A stretch of 29,531 nucleotides of DNA from JARRRD01 sp037381085 (GCA_037381085.1 JARRRD010000078.1:1-29531); one strand, 5' to 3'. Shown: positions 14,499 through 23,542, counted from the stretch's first letter. Program-made: numbers and translations. Notes: generated from the letters alone by a model not told the origin.

Positions 14499-14582
14499 AA
14501 CCGCCTCCCGTGAAAAGAAAGTTGTCAAGTGCGTAATTTTATAGGATACAACTGGATCACGATTTCTGTGAAAGGAGCGGAC

Positions 14583-14942
14583 ATGTCAGAACAATGGTAC
14601 AAGGACCTGCCTGAAGACGCCTTCAAGACCGAGACGGACAAGGCCTACGAGAAGGCGCTGGCGGCGGTCAGGAAGGGGCTCGAGAATGGACTCGATTTTA
14701 ATGCCGCCTGCGAGGCCATAGAAATCGGGGACGAGAAGCTGAAGGCCGGCTTCGTGGACGACATGCTTAAGGTCCTGATAGCCGAGGAGCACTTCGGCAA
14801 GGACGTCTCCCTGCCGGACCTCGCGAAGAAACTCGGGGTCCCCGTGGAGCGTATGGAAGCCGCCAGGAAGGAAATGCTGGAAGATGTGCAGGAGACTTCC
14901 ATCAAGGCGTTCTACAAGGGGCTTCGCGCGGGAAACGCCTAG
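14583..14942 (+). CDS. Conserved hypothetical helical protein
   Basis: 119 residues, not recognised. Almost wholly alpha-helical and acidic, with no Cys near a metal motif, no signal and no membrane segment. The C-terminal half, VSLPDLAKKLGVPVERMEAA, reads like a helix-turn-helix but is not a clear match to a family. AAGGAG lies seven bases before the ATG. The gene ends with TAG, and the same frame continues after one further codon (GCC) as the 30-residue-repeat protein that follows, so the two may once have been, or still partly be, one product. Confidence 0.65.
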   Translation: MSEQWYKDLPEDAFKTETDKAYEKALAAVRKGLENGLDFNAACEAIEIGDEKLKAGFVDDMLKVLIAEEHFGKDVSLPDLAKKLGVPVERMEAARKEMLEDVQETSIKAFYKGLRAGNA

Positions 14943-14945
14943 GCC

Positions 14946-15575
14946 GTGGACGAAGGCGTCCCCTGCATTGAAGGCTCGGTCGTCACCTTTCCCGGAAGTC
15001 CGGCCATGAAGTCATGCACCCTTTCGGCCGACTCGGTGATACAGGGGGTGAGTTTCGGGGCCGGCTCTGTCGTGGGGTTCGATGAACAGGGGAACCTCTG
15101 GAGGTGCAACATCTCGCGAGACACCGTCATCGGCGGCATCCCCTGTAAGGCAAGGACCGAAATCGAGTTCTGGCCCTCGGGCGGACTTCTCATGTGCACG
15201 CTTTCGGCCGAGACGGAGATCCAGGGCGTTGCCGCAGCGGCTGGCAGCCTCGTGATGTTCCACGACGACGGTCACCTTTTCAAATGCGATATTGCAGAGG
15301 AGACTACCGTGGAGGGATTTCCCGTTGCCCGGGGCACCGACATCTGTTTTTTCCGGGACGGCGGTCTCTCTGCCTTCAACCTTTCCCGCGGCATGGTGAT
15401 AGGCGGCATACACTGCATGGCCGGAACGAGGGTGTGGCGCCGGAGCGACGGCAGACTTGCGGGATGTACGGCGGACGGGGCGTCAGAGGTCGACGGCGTC
15501 CGTTATGAAAAAGGCGGGCTGGTTGTTTTCAGTGAAGACGGCATAGCCATAGATTATGCTGAAAAAAAGATGTGA
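14946..15575 (+). CDS. 30-residue-repeat protein, first copy
   Basis: 209 residues made almost entirely of seven tandem repeats of exactly 30 residues starting at residues 4, 34, 64, 94, 124, 154 and 184. A typical unit is G-[IV]-P-C-x2-G-[ST]-x-[VI]-x-F-x2-x-G-x-L-x2-C-x-[LI]-[SA]-x-[DE]-[TS]-x-[IV]. The alternating strand pattern with Gly at the turns suggests a beta-solenoid or meander, loosely like MORN variants. No signal peptide is visible. The GTG at 14946 has no clear ribosome site and lies in frame with the gene before it after a TAG. Function unknown; similar HENG/IQGIPC-type repeat proteins occur scattered in bacteria. Confidence 0.7.
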   Translation: MDEGVPCIEGSVVTFPGSPAMKSCTLSADSVIQGVSFGAGSVVGFDEQGNLWRCNISRDTVIGGIPCKARTEIEFWPSGGLLMCTLSAETEIQGVAAAAGSLVMFHDDGHLFKCDIAEETTVEGFPVARGTDICFFRDGGLSAFNLSRGMVIGGIHCMAGTRVWRRSDGRLAGCTADGASEVDGVRYEKGGLVVFSEDGIAIDYAEKKM

Positions 15576-16242
15576 TGGGACGACCTCCTTCCGCGCGTTG
15601 AGGGTTTACGTTGAGGCCGGCATCTTCTCGCGCACCCTTTGCTACGGCGACGGATGCCTCCGGGGCGGGGTTCTGGGCTCGGAACAGGTGATCAACGGTG
15701 TCCCCTGCCGCAAGGGTTCATGGCTCTGGCTCCATCCAAACGGAATGGTGTCGAGTATCGAGACGGTGCGGGATGCTGTCATCGAGGGGGTACCCTGCCG
15801 GTCGGGCATGCGCATCTTTTTCTACGAAAACGGCGGCCTGATGAAATGCAACATTCCTGCCCACGACATCATAAGGGGGGTCCCTCTGAGTTCCGACACC
15901 TTTCTGCTCTTTCATGAAAACGGGATGCTCTCGGCAGGCAGGCTGGCGAGGGACATCATCTGTCAGGGAGTTCCCTGCAGGGAGGGGAAATGGATAGGGT
16001 TTTACGATGACGGCTCCCTCAAGCGTTGCTTCCTTGCCGAAGACACTGTCAGAAACGGCGTTCCCCTCGCAGCCGGCTGCTGGGTATGTTTTCACAGGAA
16101 CGGGGCGATCGACAGCTACAAGCTCCCTGCCGAAACGGTTGTCCATGGCGTGTCCTGCGGGGAAGGGGACGTCCTCCTGTTCGACGAAAAGGGCCGGCTG
16201 GCCGAAAGGGTCAGGCCGCACCCAACCGAACATCCGGGCTAG
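15556..16242 (+). CDS. 30-residue-repeat protein, second copy
   Basis: 228 residues overlapping the end of the first repeat gene by 20 bp in another frame. Residues 1-47 contain a degenerate repeat; six further units begin at 48, 78, 108, 138, 168 and 198, each starting GV[PS] and mostly GVPC, with F-x2-NG-x-[LV] in the middle. The repeat is the same as in the upstream protein, so the pair arose by duplication. The ribosome site for the ATG at 15556 is poor; translation may be coupled, or a later in-frame TTG at 15598 may be used. No enzyme motif or signal peptide is visible. It ends convergently with the sulfotransferase-like gene, sharing CTAG. Confidence 0.68.
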   Translation: MLKKRCDGTTSFRALRVYVEAGIFSRTLCYGDGCLRGGVLGSEQVINGVPCRKGSWLWLHPNGMVSSIETVRDAVIEGVPCRSGMRIFFYENGGLMKCNIPAHDIIRGVPLSSDTFLLFHENGMLSAGRLARDIICQGVPCREGKWIGFYDDGSLKRCFLAEDTVRNGVPLAAGCWVCFHRNGAIDSYKLPAETVVHGVSCGEGDVLLFDEKGRLAERVRPHPTEHPG

Positions 16243-16937
16243 GAATAGCCGAAAAATCTCATCATATCCCCCGCGATAGCATCGAACCGGCGGTTCATCG
16301 GGTCCGTCCATTGCTGCCGCGGGGGGAGGGCCAGGACAGGGTTGGCATTGAATTTCTTCGCCGCCAGACTCCTGTCGGCGATCTTTACACCTGAGAAGGA
16401 CTCAAGCTCCCCGAGGGTCTGCTCCCTGCCGATGTCCTCGATCCGGAGCACAAGCTTCTGATCCGGGGGCACCACGGCCAGTCCGTCCAGCGCCTTCCTG
16501 TTCCTGTATGTCCAGATCCAGGCCACCCTCTCAAGCGGGGTCATTTCCGGCCACCTTTCGAACCAGGGATCGCTGCGCTGCGGTACCGACCCGAAGGCGG
16601 CACGGCCGTGCCACCCGCGGCTGAAGGCCGACCTCGCAAAGTCTTTCCCGTTCCTCACGGAAAGGATGAACCTGGCCCGGGGATTGAGCGTGTATACCGC
16701 ATCGATAAAGTGGATGTAGAGGTTGGATGAATCTATGAAGCGCCCCTGTTCGATACCCTGATGGAGGTCCAGTACCGCCATCAGACGTTTTTCCGGTGTG
16801 TCGAAGGGGTCGGAGTGGGGATCGGCATTCAGAAAATATTTGTCCAGGATATAGTGCACCCTGTATTCATGGCTGCCCCCCAGAAGCCTCGCAAGCGTTT
16901 CCGTTCCCGACCTGCCGGTCCCGGTTATGATCAACAT
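16239..16937 (-). CDS. Sulfotransferase-family protein
   Basis: 232 residues. The N-terminal GTGRSGTE (6-13) is the 5'-phosphosulfate-binding loop of PAPS-dependent sulfotransferases, and PRARFILSVRNGKDFARSAF around 90-110 contains the Arg and Ser that usually bind the 3'-phosphate. It would transfer a sulfate group to a hydroxyl or amine of an unknown glycan, lipid or small molecule. GGAG lies six bases before the ATG at 16937; a TTG at 16949 overlaps that site and is unlikely. The gene stands alone and converges with the repeat-protein gene. Confidence 0.82.
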   Translation of the reverse strand: MLIITGTGRSGTETLARLLGGSHEYRVHYILDKYFLNADPHSDPFDTPEKRLMAVLDLHQGIEQGRFIDSSNLYIHFIDAVYTLNPRARFILSVRNGKDFARSAFSRGWHGRAAFGSVPQRSDPWFERWPEMTPLERVAWIWTYRNRKALDGLAVVPPDQKLVLRIEDIGREQTLGELESFSGVKIADRSLAAKKFNANPVLALPPRQQWTDPMNRRFDAIAGDMMRFFGYS

Positions 16938-17053
16938 GGAATTCTCCAATCACGCATATGTGACTTTTTAACTCTAACCTGAACCGCCGGTTTTCGTAAA
17001 GTGGTCCCCGGACGTTGCGGGGCCCTGTCAGGGGTGATACCATGGAGAGTACG

Positions 17054-17110
17054 GAAAATCCTCCCGGAACTACCTGCCCGTCCGGCAGGCAGGGGCAGGT
17101 GGAGATTTTC
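17054..17110. repeat. Imperfect inverted repeat upstream of ackA
   Basis: GAAAATC (17054-17060) with GATTTTC (17104-17110), and ACCTGCCC (17072-17079) with GGGCAGGT (17093-17100), form a long bulged hairpin containing a further CTGCC/GGCAG core. It sits in the gap between the divergent sulfotransferase and ackA genes. It may be a small palindromic dispersed repeat or a transcriptional signal. Confidence 0.5.
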
Positions 17111-17179
17111 TGGTAAATGCCGATTCAATTATTATAAGGCGAACAGACCAGTGGTAAAGTCCGATGGAGGTTCATACAC

Positions 17180-18385
17180 GTGGTGGATGATAAGTCGTTG
17201 TACATATTGACTGTTAACAGCGGCTCGTCGAGTGTGAAACTTGCACTTTACCGCATGGGGCCTTCTGAAGACAGGCTGCTCTCGGCACACATGGACAGGA
17301 TCGGTCTCAGGGACGGTTCGTTCCATATCTCCTACGGTTCCGGCAATACCCTTGTCGATGAGCGCGTGGACCTCCCCGACCACGATGCGGCCCTGAAGAT
17401 CCTCTTCGAATGGCTGGGGGCGAGGGAAGAGGTAAGGGGACTGGAAGCTGTCGGACACCGGATCGTTCACGGAGGCACCAGTTACGCCGAGCCTCACCGG
17501 ATCGGACCGGACCTCATGTCGTCACTGAGGGAACTGGTCCCCCTGGCCCCCGACCATCTGCCCCATGAGATAAAGGCGATAGATGCCGTGGGCCGTTTTT
17601 TCCCGAGTCTTAAGCAGGTCGCCTGCTTCGATACCTCCTTCCACCGCACCATGCCGAGGGTCGCCCAGCTGATTCCCCTGCCCCGTCATATCGTGGACAG
17701 GGGGGTTCTCCGATATGGATTCCACGGCCTGTCATATGAATACATAATGAGGGCGTTGAGGGAAGAGGTGGGCGAAGAGGCCGCGAAGGGACGCGTCATC
17801 GTCGCCCACCTCGGCAACGGGGCGAGCATGGCTGCCGTAAAGGACGGAAGAGGAATCGATACGACCATGGGTTTTACGCCCGCCGGCGGACTCATGATGA
17901 GCAATCGCTCCGGTGACCTCGACCCCGGCGTTCTCATCTACCTGCTCAATGAACTGGGGTACGAACCTTCGGCGCTGAATGACCTCATAAACAGGCAGGC
18001 AGGTCTGGCCGGCCTTTCCGGCTCAAGCCCGGACATGAAGGACCTTCTTGAGAGGGAGAGCACTGACGGCAATGCAGCGGATGCAGTCGGCCTTTTCTGC
18101 TACCAGGCGAGAAAGTTCCTCGGGGCGCTTTCCGCGGTGCTGGGCGGGCTCGATACCCTGGTCTTCACAGCAGGCATCGGAGAGAATTCGCCGCAGGTGA
18201 GACGGAGGATCTGTGAAGACATGGGGTACCTCGGGATTGAACTGGACGAGGAGAGGAACGATGCGGGCGAAGCCGTCATATCCGGAAAGGGTGCGCCCGT
18301 AACGGTCAGGGTGATGAAGACAAATGAAGAACTCATGATCGCCCGCCATACCCGCGACGTTATCCGGAGAGCGAATGTCGAATGA
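17180..18385 (+). CDS. ackA: Acetate kinase (acetate/propionate kinase family)
   Basis: 401 residues, full length. NSGSSSVK (13-20), HRIVHGG (93-99), FDTSFH (150-155), HLGNGAS (210-216), GFTPAGGLMMSNRSGDLDPG (231-250) and TAGIGEN cover the acetate, phosphate and nucleotide sites of the ASKHA fold. It interconverts acetyl phosphate plus ADP and acetate plus ATP in the cytoplasm. Neither pta nor phosphoketolase (xfp) is next to it, so the source of acetyl phosphate is not shown here. The start is GTG, with GGAGG nine to ten bases upstream; the next codon is also GTG. Confidence 0.95.
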   Translation: MVDDKSLYILTVNSGSSSVKLALYRMGPSEDRLLSAHMDRIGLRDGSFHISYGSGNTLVDERVDLPDHDAALKILFEWLGAREEVRGLEAVGHRIVHGGTSYAEPHRIGPDLMSSLRELVPLAPDHLPHEIKAIDAVGRFFPSLKQVACFDTSFHRTMPRVAQLIPLPRHIVDRGVLRYGFHGLSYEYIMRALREEVGEEAAKGRVIVAHLGNGASMAAVKDGRGIDTTMGFTPAGGLMMSNRSGDLDPGVLIYLLNELGYEPSALNDLINRQAGLAGLSGSSPDMKDLLERESTDGNAADAVGLFCYQARKFLGALSAVLGGLDTLVFTAGIGENSPQVRRRICEDMGYLGIELDEERNDAGEAVISGKGAPVTVRVMKTNEELMIARHTRDVIRRANVE

Positions 18386-18388
18386 ATG

Positions 18389-18428
18389 GTCAGGGCATAT
18401 GGACCCGAGAGAAGGCACATACCCTGAC
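18389..18428 (+). terminator. Hairpin just after ackA
   Basis: GTCAGGGCATATG pairs with CATACCCTGAC (one bulge), starting three bases after the ackA stop. No U tract follows, so it may be a processing or Rho-linked end. Confidence 0.4.
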
Positions 18429-18530
18429 TGGAATTTATCGTAAGAATGAAACATCGTTGTGGACCCTAGGTCTGTCATCTATGAAAAAGATTTTCAATAT
18501 GAAAGTGCACACTCCTAAGTTTTGTCTGGA

Positions 18531-18566
18531 GGAAGCGGAGAGACCTGCTTCAGTCTCGCAGCTTCC
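18531..18566. terminator. Possible bidirectional hairpin between ackA and the AsmA-like gene
   Basis: GGAAGC (18531-18536) and AGAGAC pair with GTCTC and GCTTCC (18561-18566). It lies between two converging genes and could end both transcripts. The rest of the 273-bp gap shows no gene. Confidence 0.4.
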
Positions 18567-18658
18567 GAAGGACAACTTTTTAAGGGTCTTCCTTTTCAGA
18601 GAATCTCATGAAACGGTACGGTATATTTGCCGGACGCAGGGGTGTCTTTCGCCCTGTC

Positions 18659-21592
18659 CTACTCAAGTGTGAATACAACGCGGCTTTCCGTTATGTCGTC
18701 CTTTTTTTCAGGGGCGAGGGAGCCCGGTTCCACGAGGAAGACCCTCTCCGCCTCGATCCTGGAGTTCAGGATGTAGCTCCTTGCCGCCTGTGCACGGTCG
18801 TGGGCCAGCCGTCGCAGGTCGTCGTCCGTTATGATGATATGGGCGAGGATTAGTTTTTCCATCTCCGCCGGAGGCAGTTTCTTGACGATGCCCAGAAAGT
18901 TCGTAGGCCTCGGGAATTTCTCTTTCCTGTAGACCTCCCATAGAATCCTGTCATATTCCCCCGGTTTTATTTCCACCTGCTCAAGAGGAACCGGCTTCTT
19001 CCCCCCGGCTTTCATGTCCAGAAGGGCCTGCTCCTTCAGTTTTCTCTGAAAGCTCATCTCCCTCAGTGAATTCCTGTCCTTTTGGGGGTCGACGTAGCCC
19101 GTGATATCAAGCTTAAGATGCGGCCTTTCGTGGAGTGCGGTGATAAGTGTGCCCAGCTTCTTCAGGCTTGCCGGACTAAGAGAGGTGCTCCCGTAGTCGA
19201 ATTCGAGGTAACCCAGATTTTCGCCTCCTCCTCCGCCGAAAAGGGATGCGATCAGTCTGAAGGGCGAGGTGACAATCCTCGTGATGAACTTTCCGATCGC
19301 CTTCATGATCACGCTTCCCAGGCTGAACTTCGGGTCGTCTAGCCTGCCGGAAACGGGCACGTTCAGGTTGATCTCACCCTTCCTGTCCTTGAGCAGGGAG
19401 ATGGCGAATTTTACCGGGAGCCTGACGGCATCGGGGCTTTCCACCTTCCTGCCCAGGGTCAGCTGGTCCAGGGAGACGAGGTTTTCGGCGGTCAGCATCT
19501 TCCCCGCTATGCGGTACTTAAGCTTAAGGGCCAGCTTGCCTTTCGCTATGGAATACCCTATGTATTTGTTGGAGAAGGGTGTAAGGGGACTCAGGTCCAT
19601 GTCCTTGAAGTCCAGGCTCAGGTCCACAAAAAGGTTTTCCCCGAAAGGGTTCACCTTGCCGGTGATCTCCAGGGGGGCGTAGCCGTTCCACTTGCCGAAA
19701 AGGTCCACGTCGGCGGGCGAAGTCCTGGCCGAGGAGAGTTCTGACACCCTCCCTGTTACTCCTGTCAGTTTTGCCGAGTAGACCGGCTCGATATGCCGGT
19801 CGGTGAAGTCTATGGTGCCGCCTTCGAGTGTGGAGGTCCCTATGACGATCTGTCTGCCGGGCTGCTCCGGTGCAGGCCGTTTCGCACCTTCTCCTTTCTC
19901 CGGGCGTGGAGACGGCAACTCTTTTTCCCTGCCCAATATTTCCATTATGTTGAGAGTGCCCCCGGGCTGTACGATGACCCTGGCGTAAAACTGTGACAGT
20001 GAGATCCCCTTCACCGATATCTTCCGGAAACCGGCGCCGGCATTGATCCCTTCGAGCCGGAGAGATGCCCACTTCAGAAATTCCTGGCCGGTCTTGCTGT
20101 CCACGGAGGAGAAGCCGGAGATGCCGCCATCTCCCTTCCAGGAAATATCGTACTTCCCCTGCCTCCCGGTCCTGATCGAGATATTCCCCGATGCCGAAGC
20201 CTTTCCGGCAGTTATGCCGATCTTTATCCTGTTGCCGATGTATGGTTGAAACGGCAGAAGGTCCAGTTTTTTCAGGTCCATCTTCAGCTCTGCCGTCAGC
20301 GGGTTCAGCGAGGCGGAACCGGTCATGTCCATCCTTCCTTTACCGATGTAGCCCGAGAGCGACAAACTGGCCTTCCTGTCCTTTTCCGTCGAGATGCCTG
20401 CGGCCGTGATCGCGATGTTATCAGCGGTGAGCCTGACAGGCTGCGGCTTGCCTGGACCCGCTTCGCCGGCATGCTTCATGACGTCGGAGAACTCAACCCT
20501 GCCGCCTGTCAGGCTGAACTTTCCTATATCTACGTAAAAGGCGGGCTTTTTCTTCCCGGGCGGGGCAGGGGCCTTTTCCATTCCCTTGGCCGGGACGAGA
20601 GACAAAAGGTTCAGCGTCCCCTTGCTGTCTCTTTTTATCGAGAGAAAGGGAGACTGGACCGTTATGTCGGCTATGCTGACTTTTTTCGAGAAGAGCCCGG
20701 CATCCCCGATATCAATGGCTGCCCGCGGCAGTTTCACCATAGGCTTCCCTTCCTTGTCCAGCAACAGGATATCCAGTAATTCGAGAGAGCCCTTCAGTGA
20801 GAGCGACGGCGGCCTGTTCCTGTACTGAATATAGGAGAGACGGAGTTTGGCGTTTGCACTTCCCGACTTTAAGGCGACCCCGGGCTGCAGGGGAAGATAG
20901 GAGAAGTAGTAGGGGATATTGAAACCGGTGACGTCTACGTCCAGAAGTGTCTCGCGTGACTCCGAAAAAGGTATTGTCTTCCCGGTGAAGCGGAAGGGCG
21001 AGCCGTCTATCTTCCCCGAAAATTCCGGCCGTACGAAAGTGCCGGCGTAGTCGGGACGGTCGGAGAGAAAGGGAACGACTAGGGTGATATCGGTCATCTC
21101 ATGTTTCTTTCCCATCGGAAGGTCTTCAAAATCCAGGGTCCCCCCCGAGATCCTGATAGCGCTGACGGAAAACATGAAAGGTTCCTTCTTCTGAGGCTTC
21201 TTCCTCGATATGAGGTCCGATACGTTATATGAGTGTTCCCTGTTGCGGACAATGCGCAGATAAGGTTTCTCAAGGACCGCCTGCTTTATGACAATCCCTC
21301 CCTTGAAGAGTGAAATTGCCTGGATGTTGATGGAAAGCCTTTGGAAGGACGCAAATTTCTTTGTACCGGCCTTCTCCCTGACGGCCAATCCCTTCAGTAC
21401 CACGTGGAGTGTGTACGGATTGAAGCTCACCTTCTGAAGTGTAGTCTGCCGATGGAGTGCGGCATCCAGTTTCTTTTCGATGACGGACTTCGCTATCGGC
21501 GGCAGGACGACAAACCCGATCAGCGTGTAGAAAGCGAAGAAGAGCGCGATGCCAATGAGGATTTTCCTGTACTTCGCCGGGATGTTTATCAT
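18659..21592 (-). CDS. AsmA-like DUF748 family envelope protein
   Basis: 977 residues. One N-terminal transmembrane helix (ILIGIALFFAFYTLIGFVVL, about 11-30) is followed by a long periplasmic region of repeating beta-strand pattern with DUF748/AsmA signatures (NPYTLHVVLKGLAV near 58, the IDFTDRHIEPVYSAKLTG block in the middle). The last 170 residues start with LDITGYVDPQKDR, as in OmpA-like ends of this family. AsmA-type proteins form groove-shaped bridges, and several relatives move phospholipid or affect outer-membrane assembly; a similar role is likely but unproven here. The ATG at 21592 has an excellent GGAGGTGAT ribosome site. It follows the Old Yellow Enzyme gene by 14 bp, so the two form an operon. 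Confidence 0.85.
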   Translation of the reverse strand: MINIPAKYRKILIGIALFFAFYTLIGFVVLPPIAKSVIEKKLDAALHRQTTLQKVSFNPYTLHVVLKGLAVREKAGTKKFASFQRLSINIQAISLFKGGIVIKQAVLEKPYLRIVRNREHSYNVSDLISRKKPQKKEPFMFSVSAIRISGGTLDFEDLPMGKKHEMTDITLVVPFLSDRPDYAGTFVRPEFSGKIDGSPFRFTGKTIPFSESRETLLDVDVTGFNIPYYFSYLPLQPGVALKSGSANAKLRLSYIQYRNRPPSLSLKGSLELLDILLLDKEGKPMVKLPRAAIDIGDAGLFSKKVSIADITVQSPFLSIKRDSKGTLNLLSLVPAKGMEKAPAPPGKKKPAFYVDIGKFSLTGGRVEFSDVMKHAGEAGPGKPQPVRLTADNIAITAAGISTEKDRKASLSLSGYIGKGRMDMTGSASLNPLTAELKMDLKKLDLLPFQPYIGNRIKIGITAGKASASGNISIRTGRQGKYDISWKGDGGISGFSSVDSKTGQEFLKWASLRLEGINAGAGFRKISVKGISLSQFYARVIVQPGGTLNIMEILGREKELPSPRPEKGEGAKRPAPEQPGRQIVIGTSTLEGGTIDFTDRHIEPVYSAKLTGVTGRVSELSSARTSPADVDLFGKWNGYAPLEITGKVNPFGENLFVDLSLDFKDMDLSPLTPFSNKYIGYSIAKGKLALKLKYRIAGKMLTAENLVSLDQLTLGRKVESPDAVRLPVKFAISLLKDRKGEINLNVPVSGRLDDPKFSLGSVIMKAIGKFITRIVTSPFRLIASLFGGGGGENLGYLEFDYGSTSLSPASLKKLGTLITALHERPHLKLDITGYVDPQKDRNSLREMSFQRKLKEQALLDMKAGGKKPVPLEQVEIKPGEYDRILWEVYRKEKFPRPTNFLGIVKKLPPAEMEKLILAHIIITDDDLRRLAHDRAQAARSYILNSRIEAERVFLVEPGSLAPEKKDDITESRVVFTLE

Positions 21593-21606
21593 CAAATCAC
21601 CTCCCT

Positions 21607-22716
21607 TCAGTCCAGTGGCCGCAACAGGGCGGCCCCGGGCCATAGGGCCCTTTGCGCCCTGGCATACTGAAGGGGATAGGGCACGGACGCACCGAGATGT
21701 TCCGCCGCATGCCATACCCAGCGGGGATTGTCCAGAAAGGCACGGGCCATGCAGATCATGTCCGCCTGTCCCGACTGGAGTATCTCCTCCGCCTGATGAG
21801 GGGTGAGGATCATGCCCACCGCCCTGGTGGCTATCCCGGCCTCCTTCCTTACCCTGGCCGCAAGGGGCACCTGGAAGCCGGGCGCAACAGGCAGCCTGAC
21901 AGAAGGGTCTATCCCTCCCGACGATACGCAGGCATAGTCCAGGCCGACAGAACGCAACTCGCGCGCAAAGGCGACGGCATCATCGATGTCGAACCCTCCA
22001 TCCATCCAGTCGGTACCCGTTATCCTGGCGCCGAGGGCGGTGTCCGCGGGCAGGGCGGAGCGCACCGCGCGGGCAACGTCAAGGGGAAACCTCATCCTGT
22101 TTTCCAGCGTCCCTCCATATGAATCCGTGCGCCTGTTGGCTATCGGCGAGAGAAACTCGTGAAGGAGATAGCCGTGGGCATTATGAAGCTCCACAATCTC
22201 AAAGCCGATCCTCGCCGCCCTGAGAGCGGCATGGACAAAGGCTTCAAGTATCCTCTCCATCCCCTTTTCATCCAGCGTTTCCGGTGCCGGCCATCCCTCG
22301 CCATAGGGGACCGCCGACGGAGCCATCGTCTGCCAGGGGTCCTCAGCGGCGCCGAGGCGTCCGCCGCCTTCCCATGGGCGCTGAGCCGATGCCTTCCGGC
22401 CGGCATGGGCAAGCTGAATGCCGAAGCGCGCAGACCCCGCAAAACGCCTTGCCATGCCTATTACGCGGGTCAGCGCGCTCTCGCATGGTTCGGAGTAGAG
22501 ACCAAGACAACCATGCGTAATCCTGCCCGGTCTTTCGACGGCCGTTGCCTCCACCATGACAAGTCCGGCCCCGGAGTAGCCCAGATGAGTCAGATGCTGC
22601 AGGTGCCAGTCGCCGGCCACCCCGTCGTTTGCACTGTACTGGCACATGGGCGAGACGACTATGCGGTTTGAAAGTTCAGCCGGCCCCAGCTTCAGGGGCG
22701 TGAAAAGCAGGCTCAT
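21607..22716 (-). CDS. Old Yellow Enzyme family NADH:flavin oxidoreductase (YqjM-like)
   Basis: 369 residues, FMN-binding TIM barrel. SPMCQYS (22-28) with Cys25 matches the YqjM class, in which this Cys tunes the flavin; His178 and His181 in ELHNAHGYLLHEFLSP bind the substrate carbonyl, and RRTDSYGGTLENRMRF is the family signature. It probably reduces activated C=C bonds of enones or similar electrophiles with NAD(P)H. Unlike 2,4-dienoyl-CoA reductase it has no C-terminal Fe-S/FAD domain. GGAG is about 11 bases from the ATG. It is co-directional with the DUF748 gene, a pairing with no obvious functional reason. Confidence 0.92.
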   Translation of the reverse strand: MSLLFTPLKLGPAELSNRIVVSPMCQYSANDGVAGDWHLQHLTHLGYSGAGLVMVEATAVERPGRITHGCLGLYSEPCESALTRVIGMARRFAGSARFGIQLAHAGRKASAQRPWEGGGRLGAAEDPWQTMAPSAVPYGEGWPAPETLDEKGMERILEAFVHAALRAARIGFEIVELHNAHGYLLHEFLSPIANRRTDSYGGTLENRMRFPLDVARAVRSALPADTALGARITGTDWMDGGFDIDDAVAFARELRSVGLDYACVSSGGIDPSVRLPVAPGFQVPLAARVRKEAGIATRAVGMILTPHQAEEILQSGQADMICMARAFLDNPRWVWHAAEHLGASVPYPLQYARAQRALWPGAALLRPLD

Positions 22717-22926
22717 GTCAAATATTCTCCAGTGTCGGATAATTAAAGTGAATGTACGGATCGACTCTTTTTTAAAATTGTATCAACATGCCAGGCGGAT
22801 TGCTAATGTTCAACGGGATAAACAGGGTACCGGGGGACACAAACATTGCCGGACAAGGGGGAATAAGCAGCCATTTCAGCGGCGCTGTTCCTGGCCGCCG
22901 GACTTATGGACAAAGATGAGTCTGCT

Positions 22927-23499
22927 TCACTCTTTCCCTTTTACCCACCAGTCGCTCTTGTCCGAGAACCACCAGAGGGAAGAGTCGGTTTCGAGGATCG
23001 TCTCGGCCAGGTCACGGGCGACGTCCGTCTTAAGCCTCTTCATGGCGAAGTCGAGCCATTCGTCGGCATAGGTGTTGCCGAGGTCTTTATACTCTTTCAG
23101 CGCCAGGATAAGTTCTATCTGGTCAGCGTCATGGGCCAGCCGTGCCTCCCTGCTCTCTTCTTTTTCGAATTCGATGACGAGGTCCCTGATCTCCCCGCCG
23201 AAGGGCACCGTGGAGGCGAGGTCGTTTACGGCCTTGTCAACATCGGCCTTGACGTATTTCTTGTTGACATAGTTCAGGTCGCCTGTCCGTGCCTCGGGCA
23301 GGTCATGGAAAAGGCACATCTTGATAAGCCGGTCGGCGTCGACATCTTCTGCCAGGCGTCCCAGCGTATATCCGATGTATACGGTCCTGAATATATGTTC
23401 CGCCACGGACTCGGCCCCGGAGCCGAGGAACTGAAAACCGGTCCTGGGGGTGCGCTTGAGCATTCCGGCCTCGAACAGGAAGTTAGCGATATTTTTCAT
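22927..23499 (-). CDS. HD-domain phosphohydrolase (HDDC2/YfbR-like)
   Basis: 190 residues. His35 in AEHIFR, His65-Asp66 in CLFHDLPEARTGDL and Asp124 in LAHDADQIELIL form the HD metal site; the layout matches HDDC2/YfbR-type 5'-deoxynucleotidases, which hydrolyse nucleoside 5'-monophosphates. A role in nucleotide pool upkeep is likely by family. GGAG lies six bases before the ATG. The 210-bp gap on its 3' side holds only a weak GCGGC/GCCGC stem at 22879-22898. Confidence 0.88.
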   Translation of the reverse strand: MKNIANFLFEAGMLKRTPRTGFQFLGSGAESVAEHIFRTVYIGYTLGRLAEDVDADRLIKMCLFHDLPEARTGDLNYVNKKYVKADVDKAVNDLASTVPFGGEIRDLVIEFEKEESREARLAHDADQIELILALKEYKDLGNTYADEWLDFAMKRLKTDVARDLAETILETDSSLWWFSDKSDWWVKGKE

Positions 23500-23542
23500 G
23501 TCTTCTCCGTTCCATCAGGAAGGTATTTTAACACAATGGCGG

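Noticed and set aside
19524..20072. 182-codon minus-strand frame within the DUF748 gene
   Set aside because: It is a shifted frame inside a clear 977-residue protein and has a low-complexity Arg/Gly composition.
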